A stretch of DNA of 64,000 nt from Prunella strophiata (Eukaryota > Chordata > Aves > Passeriformes > Prunellidae), in the NCBI GenBank assembly GCA_036583965.1, contig JAZBQD010000031.1, positions 124,001 to 188,000 of the forward strand. The letters are read 5' to 3'. The notes below the pieces were generated by a model that worked only from the letters and a program-made list of their open reading frames with translations, had not been told where the DNA came from and did not search any database. How positions within the stretch are numbered: position 1 is the stretch's first letter; every line of letters begins with the position of its first letter. Both the position numbers and the translations under genes were made by a program. Below, piece after piece: positions 30,101 through 39,900 of the stretch.

Positions 30101-33019
30101 CCCCGGGCCCGGCGCAGCCCCGAGGGTGTGGCCGCCTCGGGGCGTGGCCAGAGCGGGCCGCAGCCAATGGAAGCCGCCGGCGGTGATGTAACGCTCCGCG
30201 CCGCCTGCCATTGGTGGGCGAGGCCGACTCGAGGGCCCCGCCCTGGCCGCCCGGCCCCGCCCCGGGACCGGCCCTGGTTCTTGTCCCGGTCCCGGTGCCG
30301 GTTCCGGACGGGCCGCGGGGCGCTAGGGAGGGCCTGAGGCCGCTTTCCCCGAATCGGGAGCAGGCAGGCAGGGCGTGCGGGGACGGCACGGCCAGCGCAG
30401 GCCGTCCTGCCCCCCGCGACCGTTCCGGGACCGGCGGCGCGGGCACCGTCTCGCCGAAATCTGCTCATTTCGGTAAGCAGGCACCGACATCCCCGGCGCA
30501 CAGCCAGCCCGCCCCTCCCTGCTCGCGGGCCCTGTCTGCACAGCTCCACCTCTGCTGCAGCGAGTGCATCACTCAGGGATGGTAAAACAATCTTTTTTTA
30601 AAAAAAGAAGTGAGGCCATTACATTTCAAAACCTACACCCGAAGCATGCACTCGGAGCAAGCAGGAAAGAATGTCACACATAGGAAGTACCAGAGCACAG
30701 GCAGAACACACTGTCTCAACTACATGTGTGCACCCATTCCTCTCCAGATTATCATGCCTCATTGTTTCCACGGTGCCACCTCATCCCACATCCAGCAGAT
30801 ACTGCCATAATAAAAGATCGGGATTACATCACTGTGAAAGGTCGGCAAATGCTTTTTCCACAGAGTAACACCATCTCCCTGAGAGTGGTAGTGAGTAAGA
30901 GCCCGTTCACACACTGCATGGACAGGAATAACCAGTGCAGACTGAGCTGTCACACCTCCCCGGGGAAAAGGGCACTCTGCTCTGGGACACTCAGCAGAGC
31001 TGAGTTATACCAAATAAATCTCAGTTTAGGACAGCTGCAGTGTGAGCGTTTACTCCAGAGAGCAGAGCAGCCCAAATGATTATGACAGCAAAGAGAGTCT
31101 GATGTCATACAGCTCAGGAAACGAAAGCCTCTCCACAAGCTGGGGGCTAACTGAGACACAAATTCACATGTGAAATCCAGAGACACACCAGGATTTCATT
31201 GCAGGGTCAGCTGCAGTGAGGCTGCTCCCAGCCAGACACATGTCTGTGAGTGAAAGCCTCAGCAGCAGCAGCCCCCAGCTCACCCACATCACTCAACAGT
31301 GTTCCGTGGCCCTGATGCCCATGCCTCAACCTGTGGTGGCAGAGCAGAGCTCTGACGATCACAGTGGCAACCTGAAGCCATAAGACAATCATTTAGCCAT
31401 GCCGAAATTTCAATTAATTTAATTTGTCTACTGATGGGTGACTGAAATCCAAAGAAAACACTAGAGCCTCCCAAATCTTACTTGTCGTGTAGGAGATCAC
31501 AGAAAACCCTGTGTCTCTTTGTGTCAAAATGATCAGTACTAAATAAAATGCATTGAAAAGACAATACAAACAAACTAGCTTTGTTCTCCAGCACATGCCC
31601 CTTCAGTGCAGAGCAAGAGATAAAGCACTTCAGGTATGGAATACATTGTGAAGGACAGAGCCAGACAGTCAAACTTCCTTAAAAAAATGGAAAAAGGAAA
31701 CTTTTTTTCTTTTTTTCTAGTGCTAAAGCTACATTTGTAACCAATCTGCAAAGCCACACCAGAAAAGGCACATTGTGACCACACCATGCCAGCGTTTGAC
31801 TCACATTAAACCAAACCACGACAGCTCTCAGCAAGCAAAGGTGAAGAACTGCAGCAAATCCCTGACCTCACTCTGACCTCCAAATTTACATCAGAACAAA
31901 TGACTGTCGCACCACCACTGGGGTTTGCACTGACCTTTTTGCAGTGGTGGACAAAGCAGACAAACCCCTGTGCTCAGCCCCTGAGTTGGCTGAGAAAAGC
32001 CCCATCAGCACTTGTGCTGCAGAGCTGGAGCAGCATGTTGTCTGGCTGTCAGCACCTGCCAGGGCTGCATAGCCTGCCCAGCCAGGGGTGAGGCACTGTG
32101 CCAGCACAGAGCAGAAACCAGTCTGTGCAGACAGCCCCCAGGAAGAAAAACAGAGCCCAGCAACAAGTGGAAAAAAGGACAGGTCCCAAACACCACAATC
32201 TAATCTCCTCGTGCCTTTACACAGCACGCTGCCAGCACACGCACTGAGGGCGGGCACAGGCAGGACAGCCCAAGGAACAAGCCTGCATGAGCTGACTGTG
32301 CTCTATCCTGATTGCAGACAACAAAGCAAAGCGAGCATTCCAAAGCTGAGCAGCCCGGGTAACCAGCTCAAGTAACTGGCCACCTCGGCAGCAGGTACCA
32401 TCCACTGCCCAGAGAACACCAACAACTGTCCAGTCACTGCTCTTCGCCGCTCCCAGAGAGAGAGATCTATGAAACGCGATGCACACCGGGACAGCCGGGG
32501 CCACTCCCTACTCCACAGCAGCAACAGCTGGCCGTCTCAGCGGCCTGCGGCAGGGCAGACATCACTGGCTGCATTCCAGCCCAGACGCTCCGGGCCGAGG
32601 AACGGCAGCCCGAAGGCAGGAGATGGGCCACCCATCTCCCCGCCTCCCGGGAGCGCGACGAACCCCCACCGCGGGGCCTAGCTGTCCCGGGAACAGGTGA
32701 CAGGAGGGCAGGGGATTGCCGGGGGAAGGTGGGGGGGAGGCGGGACAAGCGCCCGCCCGGGCCCCGCCCGGGCTCCCCCACAGTCCAGCTCCGGGAACCG
32801 GTTCCCGGCACTGACCTCCTCGCGCCGCTTCTGCCAGCGGCCGCACGGCGACTCCTCCAGGATCTCGGACTCGTCCTCGCTCTCCTCCTCCTCCTCCTCT
32901 GGGGGCGCCGCGGAAGTCACCGGCGCAGACACCGAGGTCATCCCCGGGCCAGACGAGGCGGGCTCCGGCTTGGGGTCGGAGCCGCTGCTGGGCACCTGCT
33001 TGGACTCGCCCTCCGACAT
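146..33019 (-). CDS. NRBP1: NRBP1, nuclear receptor-binding protein 1 (pseudokinase), 3' end off the window
   Basis: Fourteen coding exons on the minus strand with canonical junctions, in transcript order: 32816-33019, 20177-20299, 19094-19195, 18922-19011, 18420-18460, 17307-17401, 4277-4360, 3965-4023, 2762-2860, 2555-2687, 2162-2264, 514-564, 286-421, 146-199. They total 1,374 bases (458 codons) with matching phases. Human NRBP1 is about 535 residues, so the last ~75 residues lie beyond base 1. The start reads MSEGES and is followed by a serine/proline/acidic tail and the [13 protein letters not shown] segment. The kinase-like fold occupies roughly residues 65-325. It is catalytically degenerate: HRD is replaced by HGN (residues 198-200), the DFG position reads IGS (216-218), and no glycine loop or VAIK lysine is visible. 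The family is a scaffold in trafficking, Rac signalling and ubiquitin-linked turnover. PPM1G lies head-to-head. Confidence 0.97.
565..2161 (-). other. NRBP1 intron between the GVKMIF-encoding exons
   Basis: Ordinary intronic sequence with no open frame that resembles a protein. I see no recognisable repeat family or conserved exon in it. Confidence 0.7.
2861..3964 (-). other. NRBP1 intron
   Basis: About 1.1 kb of unique-looking intron between the exon encoding the [12 protein letters not shown] block and the one starting MAVLEIQG. Nothing else is recognised. Confidence 0.7.
8990..9205 (-). mobile_element. CR1 LINE 3'-tail fragment
   Basis: Shows the hallmark wording of avian CR1 tails in reverse orientation: a 'gggaagagacctgcagagg' block, then a 'tgtccaacccc' block, then 'gagactccactgccttggg' leading to 'caacctgtgct'. 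No coding part remains. Boundaries are approximate, and the subfamily needs a repeat-library search. Confidence 0.75.
9271..9406. repeat. 68-bp tandem duplication
   Basis: Two nearly identical 68-bp copies (9271-9338 and 9339-9406), each beginning ctcacctgcagagccctccc and ending near ctctgctc(c/t)ggg, with only a few substitutions. They sit in GC-rich sequence just after the CR1 fragment within the NRBP1 intron. No function is visible. Confidence 0.9.
13450..13530. repeat. AC/AT-rich microsatellite
   Basis: Mixed (GT)n, (CA)n and (AT)n runs interrupted by single substitutions, in the large NRBP1 intron. A simple-sequence locus, likely length-polymorphic. Confidence 0.85.
19507..20104 (+). 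mobile_element. Solo endogenous-retrovirus LTR (598 bp) in an NRBP1 intron
   Basis: The element begins TGTTATAG and ends GGCGACA, so it has TG...CA termini. It is bracketed by an exact 6-bp duplication AAAAAG (19501-19506 and 20105-20110). An AATAAA polyadenylation signal lies at 19906-19911, about 200 bp before the 3' end, as expected for an R region followed by U5. There is no internal retroviral sequence, so this is a solo LTR. Six-base duplications are typical of the ERVK/alpha-beta class. It lies on the plus strand, antisense to NRBP1, between the exons at 19094-19195 and 20177-20299, and ends only 72 bases from the latter. Confidence 0.85.
21310..21430 (-). mobile_element. CR1-like fragment
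   Basis: A diverged match to the reverse complement of a CR1 3' tail: a 'gttggaagtgactcccaagg' block, then 'cactgaagtccag', then 'ctaagagcactgtccc'. Short and degraded, so both family and limits are uncertain. Confidence 0.5.
22207..22230. repeat. (TATC)n microsatellite
   Basis: Short tetranucleotide run of TATC/TCTA units with one early interruption, inside the NRBP1 intron. Confidence 0.85.
24735..25240 (-). mobile_element. CR1 LINE 3'-tail fragment (about 500 bp)
   Basis: A long reverse-orientation CR1 tail with successive recognisable blocks: 'ttttaaattcctccagggat', 'ccacttgtcctgtccctg', 'ccttttctccaggctgagcc', 'ggacatgctccagtccctca' and 'ggggcccagagctgccccca'. No intact reverse transcriptase. 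The best-preserved CR1 copy on the NRBP1 side of the window. Confidence 0.85.
29535..29830 (-). mobile_element. CR1-like fragment
   Basis: Begins with a 'gctggaagggacctccacag' block, continues through 'ccaaatgcctcaaacacgga' and 'gctccctcttgtccagcctg', which matches CR1 tails read in reverse. It ends just before the intronic CpG island. Boundaries approximate. Confidence 0.6.
30050..30560. promoter_or_regulatory. CpG-rich island inside NRBP1 intron 1, candidate alternative or antisense promoter
   Basis: A sharply bounded island dense in CpG, 2.3 kb from the NRBP1 coding start. It contains CCAAT boxes in both orientations (gccaatgg near 30165, cattgg near 30210) and GC boxes (ggggcgtggcc). On the plus strand a consensus splice donor follows (TTCG then GTAAGC, GT at 30473-30474). 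No comparable donor was seen on the minus strand. This fits the first exon of a plus-strand transcript antisense to NRBP1. Transcription itself is inferred. Confidence 0.5.
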
Positions 33020-33219
33020 GCTGCGGTCGCACACCCTGCGGGAGAGGCGCGGTCCGTGAGGCGCGGTGGAGCCCCAGGCCAGGCCGGGCCCACCGGGCCG
33101 GACCGGGCCGCGCCCGCCGGGCCTGTCAACCGGGGCCGCGCCCCGGGCCTGCCAGCGGCACCCGACCTAGCCGGTCCCGAGGCGAGGCGGGGGGCGAGGG
33201 GTGGGAGCCACGCACTTAC

Positions 33220-33290
33220 CGGGCCCGCAGCACCTCCCGGTCCCGAGCACGTCTCCGCCGCAACCGCACCGCCGCTGCGTAACGCGCCGT
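33220..33290 (-). other. NRBP1: Probable non-coding 5'UTR exon of NRBP1
   Basis: On the minus strand a strong donor (CCCG followed by GTAAGT, GT at 33219-33218) ends a GC-rich stretch. A good acceptor (CTCTCCCGCAG) sits just upstream of the NRBP1 ATG, giving a second exon that starts at 33035. This implies a short 5'UTR exon ending at 33220 and a 184-base intron (33036-33219). The 5' boundary given is a guess; no initiator element fixes the start site. Confidence 0.55.
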
Positions 33291-33504
33291 GCGGGGTGGG
33301 GCCTCTGCCGCAGCCAATCAGCGCCGCGAGCGGCGCGTCAGCACCCGCCAATGGCCGGCGGGCGGGGCGCCGCGGTGCGTCACACGACAGGGGGCGCCCT
33401 GCGCGAAGGGCCGTGAAGGATCGTGAATGGGGCGGGGCAGCCCCGTGCAATAGCCAATGAGATAGCGAGAGGGACCCCCAGGGTCGCTGATTGGCCGGTG
33501 GGCG

Positions 33505-33522
33505 TGACTCAGCCTATATAAG
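33505..33522 (+). promoter_or_regulatory. ARE/AP-1-like site abutting a TATA box
   Basis: TGACTCAGC fits both the AP-1 core (TGACTCA) and the antioxidant-response consensus TGACnnnGC. It is followed after one base by TATATAAG, placing a start near 33545 upstream of PPM1G. Function is inferred from motif only. Confidence 0.45.
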
Positions 33523-33768
33523 GTGCTGTGTGCGCAAGGGCCCCTCATACAGAGGGGCAGGGCGATAATTCTGGTAGTTGTGGGCGTGCGCGGCTTTATC
33601 TGTGCGAGCGGCTGCCCGCGGCACCAGCTGGCGGCAGCATCGCCGGTCCCAAGTCCGCTGTTCCCCCAAAGGAGTCTCAGGGCAGGTCGAAGCCCCGGCG
33701 GGCTGTGTAGGTAGTCCCGGGGCGGAGCGGGCCGCGGTGCCGCTCTGGCCGCGCCTCTATGGTCGGCG

Positions 33769-33805
33769 CTTCCGGCCGCCGAGCTTCCGGCCGCGCGACT
33801 TCCGG
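33769..33805 (+). promoter_or_regulatory. Three ETS/GABP sites at 15-bp spacing upstream of PPM1G
   Basis: CTTCCGG occurs at 33769-33775, 33784-33790 and 33799-33805, exactly 15 bp apart. The last is about 100 bp before the PPM1G ATG. Clustered ETS sites are typical of housekeeping promoters. Confidence 0.6.
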
Positions 33806-33901
33806 TCGCCGCCCGCCGGTGCGAGGTCCCGCCGCCTCTGCAGTCCGCCCGCGCCCCCCGGTCCGGTCCGGTCGCCGCCGACCGAGGCCGCCGCGGCCGC
33901 A

Positions 33902-36900
33902 ATGGGCGCCTACTTGTCGCAGCCCAACACGGTGAAGAGCTCCGGGGATGGCGCTGGGCTCGGGCCGCGCCCGCTGCACTTCGGGTTCAGCGCCATGCAG
34001 GGATGGCGCGTCTCCATGGAGGTGAGGGGGTGAGGCTGGCGGGGCGGCGGCATCCACACCCGGCACTCCTCGGGGTCCTGCGCCGACAGGCCCCGACGGC
34101 GCCGAACGGCGAGGAGGTCCGGGGGCTCTCGGTCACCCCCACTCTCCCTCCCGAGGCCGGGAGGGGCACTTTGCCTCTCCCGGTGCTGCCCCAGCCTTTC
34201 CCGAATTCCACACGGCAGCCGCGTGTTCCGGCTCCTGCATGGAGAGTTCCCCCGTGTGGTGGGGGACACGTGCGGCTGGCTAAATCCCTGCGAGAAATAA
34301 GAAATTCGGGGTAAAAAACGAAGGGAAGGAGCGTTTGAATGAAAGCAAGTGGGAAATTCTCAGGGAAAATGCCTGGTTTTCTCCCCTGAAATTAAGCGTC
34401 GCTGTCTTGCTTTGCTTCCTCCCTGTTTTTATTTATTCATAGGAAAACCTGTAGGAAGAATTCTCATGGCTGCTCTCAGTCTCCTGTTGCTAGTCCTGGC
34501 TTTGCTGGGCTCGTTGTGGGCAGATGAGCTGCCACCAGACCCACACCTGGCTGAGGATCCAGGTGTTTGCCCGCGTCCCCCAAGTGTAGGAGGCTGCAGG
34601 AACTGCACTTAAAGCTCTTGGTTGGTGTGAGGTCAGTGTGGGGCTGCTGGCCCTGCAGGTCTGTGAGCTTCAGACTCTGTGAGTACCAAGAATGTGTTTT
34701 GTTTTCCCTTCTGGGCAGCCAGCTAACAGCTGAATTCAGTAAGGATGAATCTTGGTTCCTGCAGCCGCCCCAGGTACATCTCTCAGTGTTTGCTTTGTAG
34801 CCCTGTGGCTGGTTTGGAGAGCATATCCCATTCAGGCTGTCAGACATTGATTTTTTTGGTGATCTCAGTCCATAAACAATTTTGTCTGACACTTCACTGC
34901 TTCTCGGAGTGTGATAGCAGTGGTACAGGTGGCAAATCAGTGACCAGACGTGCTTCCTCCTCTCTGTGTGTGCAACCCTGGGTGCTGGTTCTTGGGGTAG
35001 AAGATGCAGAATTGGTGCTTGTACTCCTGAGATTAACTCAGAGAATGTGTATGGAACTGGCTGGCAGTGTCTGAGCTGGTCCTTGCCCGTGGAGGGGGGA
35101 GCTGGTGGCATGGGGACATGGCAGGAGCACTGAGTAGAACCTCAAAGGGGTTAATGTACATGTAAGCAGCTCTGGCACCCCCCTGCACAGAGCTGGGGTG
35201 TGTGAGGGAGCCAGAGGAGTCCCCCTGCACAGAGCTGGGGTGTGTGAGGGAGCCAGAGGAGTCCCCCTGCACAGAGCTGGGGTGTGTGAGGGAGCCAGAG
35301 GAGTCCCCCTGCACTGAGCTGGGGTGTGTGAGGGAGCCAGAGGAGTCCCCCTGCACTGAGCTGGGGTGTGTGAGGGAGCCAGAGGAGTCCCCCTGCACTG
35401 AGCTGGGGTGTGTGAGGGAGCCAGAGGAGTCCCCCTGCACTGAGCTGGGGTGTGTGAGGGAGCCAGGGGTGGATGAGGGAGAGCAGTGACCCTGATTTAT
35501 GGTGCTGGTGGGTTCACTCAGCCCTCCCACAGCTGGAACAGGGCTCTAACTTCACTCACTTGGGGCTGTTGCTGGTACCTGTGCAGAGGCTGGCAAGGCC
35601 CCAAGCTGAGATGTGGGTTCTGCACTACCCAGCATCTCTGGTTTATCCGTGCTGGCAGAGGCAGCACTGAGGCCATCAGTGTGCACATGGTTTAGTTGAG
35701 TTATCCCAAGAAAGAAGCAGATAGCAGGATTTGAACCTGCTGCAGATTGCTTCTGCACCTGATGGGAGAGAAATGTGTGTTTTACACACAGCTGAGCAGT
35801 CAGTTTTCTTGCATTCCAGCACTCTGTGTTCTGCTCTCTTTCTTACCTTGTTCTGTTTTTTCATTCTCTTCATGTTCAGTTGCACTTTTGTTCTTCTACA
35901 AGGCTTGGAGAAAGTCCTGAGCAAATGTTTGTACTTAATGCTGTGGTTCTGTGTGTGTTGGTGAAGCCAGTCAGTGTGCACCTGGTAAGACACAGGTATT
36001 TGGGGTGTAAAGGAGATTTTTGTCACGTTGTACTTGGGTTTTAGGAGCCTTCAAGTGAGGTAGGTGTACAGGGCTCTGAAGAAATACTGTAGCTTAGTCC
36101 AGAGAGGTTACTTTGGGAGTAAGGAAATGTTTGGGGCAATTGAGGGACTCCAAGGATAAGGATACAAAAAAAAAAAAAAAAATTGTATTAGGTACTAGAA
36201 GCAACAAAGAAAAGGGCTGAAGTCAGTTTTATGGTCCAGAGGAATGCTCTGGGATACAGGCACAAGATGTGGTTGTTTGGGGCTTCTCCAGACTCTTTGC
36301 TCCTGCTTTGAGTGTACCCCCACAGTGAGACACCAGTGGCCCCCGTTTGCAGCTTCATTCCTTTCCCAGGCTTAGAACAAAAGCCCTTGCTGCAAAAACG
36401 GAAAGAGTTTGGTTCAAAATATGGAGATTTGTTAAATGAGCTCTCAGGTTAATTTATTAATTTGCTTACTTATTTCAGCTGAATTGGGTGTTTGGTGTTT
36501 CAGACACATTTTTTCCCCCCATTACAGTAACCACTCAGGTGACTAGGGAGAGTGAGGGGTCCCAGGAGGCTGGGTGGCAGGAGCAGACTTTTGGAACCTT
36601 TGTGAGCTCTTTCAGCACACGAGATCACAGTGAGAGGACAGTGAGTGCAGCAGGGCTGGGCTGCATGCTGCCCTGGCAGCACGTGGAGGCTTGGCCGCTG
36701 TGCTGGGGGCGTTGGCAGCGCCAGGGCCTGGCTGTGCCCTGCGTGCTGAGCCCCCAGCCCTGGTGCTGGGAGCTGAGCCCTCCCCCGCGTGTGCCAGCCC
36801 TGCCCGTGTGCCCCTGGGGTGGGGCTCCAAGAGGGGACAGGTCAGGACAGGCTCAGAGGGGGCTCAGCAAGGGCAGCACAGACTATTTTTGGTGCCAGTG

Positions 36901-39900
36901 CTGGATTTCCTCCGCAGCAGCATTTGCATCTCTTTAATTACACTGCTGTTTGGTCACCTGGGGCTTATCCCAGTTATTGTATTGGGGCTTCACTGTCTCA
37001 CTGGCTTCTGTGAATGCTCAGAAAAGTGAGCACTAAAATGCTGCTTCTTGGTTTATCTCTGTTTTCATTTGCTCCAGTGAGGGCTGGCTGGGGAAATTTC
37101 CTGCAATACCATTCAGTTATTACTCGTTTCGAACTCAGATGGCCACTTGCCTGTTTAGAAGCTCTTTTCATCCCAGTGCCAGCAGTTCCATTGCAAAGAG
37201 TGCTACATAAACCCAGAACCTCACTATTCCTATTTCCTGAGCAAGGAACAAAGTTCTCTTTTTACTGGGAGGGGTCTGGAGCACCAGTCTGAGGAGGGGC
37301 TGAGGGAGCTGGGGAAGGTTCAGCCTGGAGAAAAGGAGGATCAGGGGGACCTTCTCACTCTCTGCAGCTCCTTGGTGGGAGGGTGCAGCCAGGTGGGGGT
37401 CATGCTTGTCTCAGGAAACAATGGACAAGAGAAGAGGAAAAAGTCTCAAGCTGTGCCAGGGCAGGTTCAAGTTGACTACTGTGAGCAATTTCTTCATGGA
37501 AAGGTTTGTCCAGCCCTGGCAGAGGCTGGCCAGGGCAGGGGTGGAGTCCCCATCCCTGGAGGGGTTTAAAAGCAGTGTGGACGTGGCACTCTGGGGGCAT
37601 GGGACAGCACTTTCGGTTGGCAGTGCTGGGGCAATGGCTGGACTCAGTGGTCTCAGAGGGCTTTTCCAACCCAAACAAATTTGTGTTCCTGTGATTTTCT
37701 GTGGGTCTAATGCAATTCCTGTCATTTCTGACCTTTGCTCTCTCTTTCAGGATGCCCACAACTGCATTCCCGAGTTGGACAGTGAGACAGCCATGTTCTC
37801 TGTCTACGATGGACACGGAGGTAACTGCACCCACTCTGCTCTGTCCTGTCCTTCAGTGTGACTCCTCTGGGCTGTCTGGGGCTACTGGGGCATCCATCTG
37901 TTGTTAGGAATTCTGCTCCTTGATGGAAGCATTTTTTTCTTTCATAGATACCATCAGCGGAGGTTCTGAACCTCTTAGGGGTCCTAGGAAGAAGGTCAGG
38001 GTTTGATATGAAATTGAAATCAGATTTGTATTCCACCTTTTATACCTTTTGAGAATGGCTGTTTTTATGGTGGATAAGCTGGGCAGGAGAGTCACAGAAG
38101 AAAAAGTGGTTAGAAAAATCACCTGAGATTGACTCTAGGCAGTGTGTTCTAATGGTTGCTCAAGGAAAGAGTGAAAATCAAACCAGGCAGATCCATTTTC
38201 TGCAAGGATTCCTTATACTGGAGATTGCAGCCATTCCATCCTGGAGACATGGTGGAGTCTTCTGGATGAGCTAACTCTTCACAAATTTGTCTAATTGCAT
38301 TTTAAGAAGGTTTCTGTGTTTGGTGATTGTTTGCACTGTGCATTTTGCATAGAATCATTATTTGAAAAAATATATGTTTAAATCTGCTGCCTGATAATTT
38401 CACTGCAGTATCCATGACACAAGGAATGAGTGAATAATCACTCTGGTAGTACTTTTCACTTTTACTTTTGGACTCCATGTCTTTTTTTTTTTTTTTCCAG
38501 TCGAGAGGAGTCCAAAGCTTCTCTCTGCTTGTATGACTGAATATTGCTATTAAATATTATTGCTAATATTATTACAGAATTTGCTCTGCCAATATAATGT
38601 GAGAACTCAAGATCCTGCTGTTAAATCTTGCAACTTATTCTATTTATGATCATCCTGAGTGATCCATCATGTTTTACTGACCTCTTTTCCTGCTAATTTA
38701 TGTAGATGTTGAACAACATAGCTTTTCAAGGAGCTCTCCCAGTGGCCATCCCCCATTCTGAAATCTGCAACTATCTAACCTCCCTGCTTTCTTGTGGCGG
38801 CTTAGTATGGAAAAGGTTTGCTGGATAATTTGAAAGCTCTTTGAAAATCTGTGTGCAGTAGATGAACTCAACTGTTTCCTCCTGTTTATTGGCTCTGTAA
38901 CAGTGTCCAGTTTGTGACTGCCACTGCTGTGTATGTGGCATGTAGCTCTTCCAAAGATGTTATCTCAGTCTGAAGAACGTGTTTCATATCCTGAAATTAC
39001 TTTTTTCCTGAACGTCATCTTAGAATGTGCAGAGACCCCTGTGGAGCAGTCACTGATATCCAGAAGGGTATCTTTGAGAACATGAGGATGATGAGTTGGT
39101 GCTGAGAGGCAGGGAATGACAAGCAAATGGGATGTAGGGATCAGGAGCTACTCACCTCAGAAACTGTGTGTGTGTGTGAGGCAAACATGAAGATAAGGAA
39201 CACCTACCAAAAATGGGTCAAGAATGAAGAGTATCAAGCCATCTGTTCTCCTCTGAGTTCAGTGTGTTGGTTTCTCAGCTGCCAAGGTCTTACACCATGT
39301 GTTGGGTTTTAGAGAGACTTTGGACACTCATGACATTCCTGTTAGTAAAGGACATTAAGTATTGTGTTTGGGGTTTTTAAATACAATAGGGAAGATTTGA
39401 GATAGACATTAGGAAAAGGCATGTGATGGCAAAGCACTGGCGTGAGTTTCTAGCTCATATTTTAGATTTCTAGTGATTGAATCTCTACAGCTCTCCCTAG
39501 ACAAACCATATCAGGAAGGACATGAATATAGCTGAATCTGGTTTAGAAGAACAGCTTTTGCCCATCCCCTACTATTGTGTGATTTTATTGATGCATTAGT
39601 TCTTAAGTTTGAAGCAGTTTCTCAGGTCTCTCCCATGTAAGAGTAAGTTTTTGGGTGAGAGCCTTGCTAAGCTTTATTAGCTTGCAGTACAGAAACTGAA
39701 TTTAGCTTCTCTTACATACCTTGCTCATCTCTCACCATGAAACACTCCAGCAAGCTTCCTGCTCCAGAAGGGTTGGGAAAAGTTTTTTTTACTGTTAAAG
39801 TAATAACTTTACTGAAAAGTTTATTTATTAAAGTTATTTGAAAATGATGAGTGTGGGGGGTTTTGTACATATTAGCATTTTCCTTTTCATTGATCAGTTT

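Larger units (their letters stand above)
20300..32815 (-). other. Large first coding intron of NRBP1 (12.5 kb)
   Basis: Separates the exon encoding the acidic N-terminus from the exon starting [10 protein letters not shown], in phase 0. It holds CR1 fragments (about 21310-21430, 24735-25240, 29535-29830), a short TATC repeat (22207-22230), A-rich runs near 20620-20640 and a separate CpG-rich island (30050-30560). I recognise no conserved exon elsewhere in it. Confidence 0.75.
33221..33901. promoter_or_regulatory. Divergent NRBP1/PPM1G promoter
   Basis: A CpG-island promoter between head-to-head genes whose start codons are 882 bp apart. CCAAT boxes lie at 33314-33318, 33348-33352 and 33454-33458, with an inverted one (ATTGG) at 33490-33494. 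A TGACTCAGC element (33505-33513) and a TATATAAG box (33515-33522) face PPM1G. GC boxes (ggggcgg) occur around 33430, and three ETS motifs lie closer to the PPM1G ATG. The same arrangement exists in mammals, so shared regulation is likely. Confidence 0.75.
34022..37750 (+). other. PPM1G intron 1
   Basis: A 3.7-kb intron holding a 42-bp minisatellite (35179-35467), a poly-A run near 36168-36182 and a CR1 tail (37275-37700) that ends about 50 bases before exon 2. No other coding sequence is recognised. Confidence 0.75.

Noticed and set aside
32729..33460. 243-residue plus-strand frame across the NRBP1 promoter and first exon
   Set aside because: It is antisense to the verified NRBP1 exon and CpG island; its Arg/Ala/Pro composition is typical of a GC-rich shadow.
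33540..33610. Possible U1-like or other snRNA downstream of the TATA box
   Set aside because: Only a short stretch resembles the U1 3' region; the 5' splice-site-pairing end, stem-loops and terminator signals are absent.
35179..35467. Regular direct repeats resembling a CRISPR array
   Set aside because: The units are head-to-tail copies with no unique spacers, and the DNA is an avian intron.
35033..35530. 165-residue minus-strand frame with a repeated Ser/His/Pro peptide
   Set aside because: It is the minus-strand reading of the 42-bp minisatellite; both strands are open because 42 is divisible by three.
35715..35760. Possible minus-strand tRNA (GCAGG-TTCAAAT-CCTGC T-arm)
   Set aside because: The T-arm look-alike is perfect, but no A box, D-arm, anticodon arm or matching acceptor stem is found upstream.
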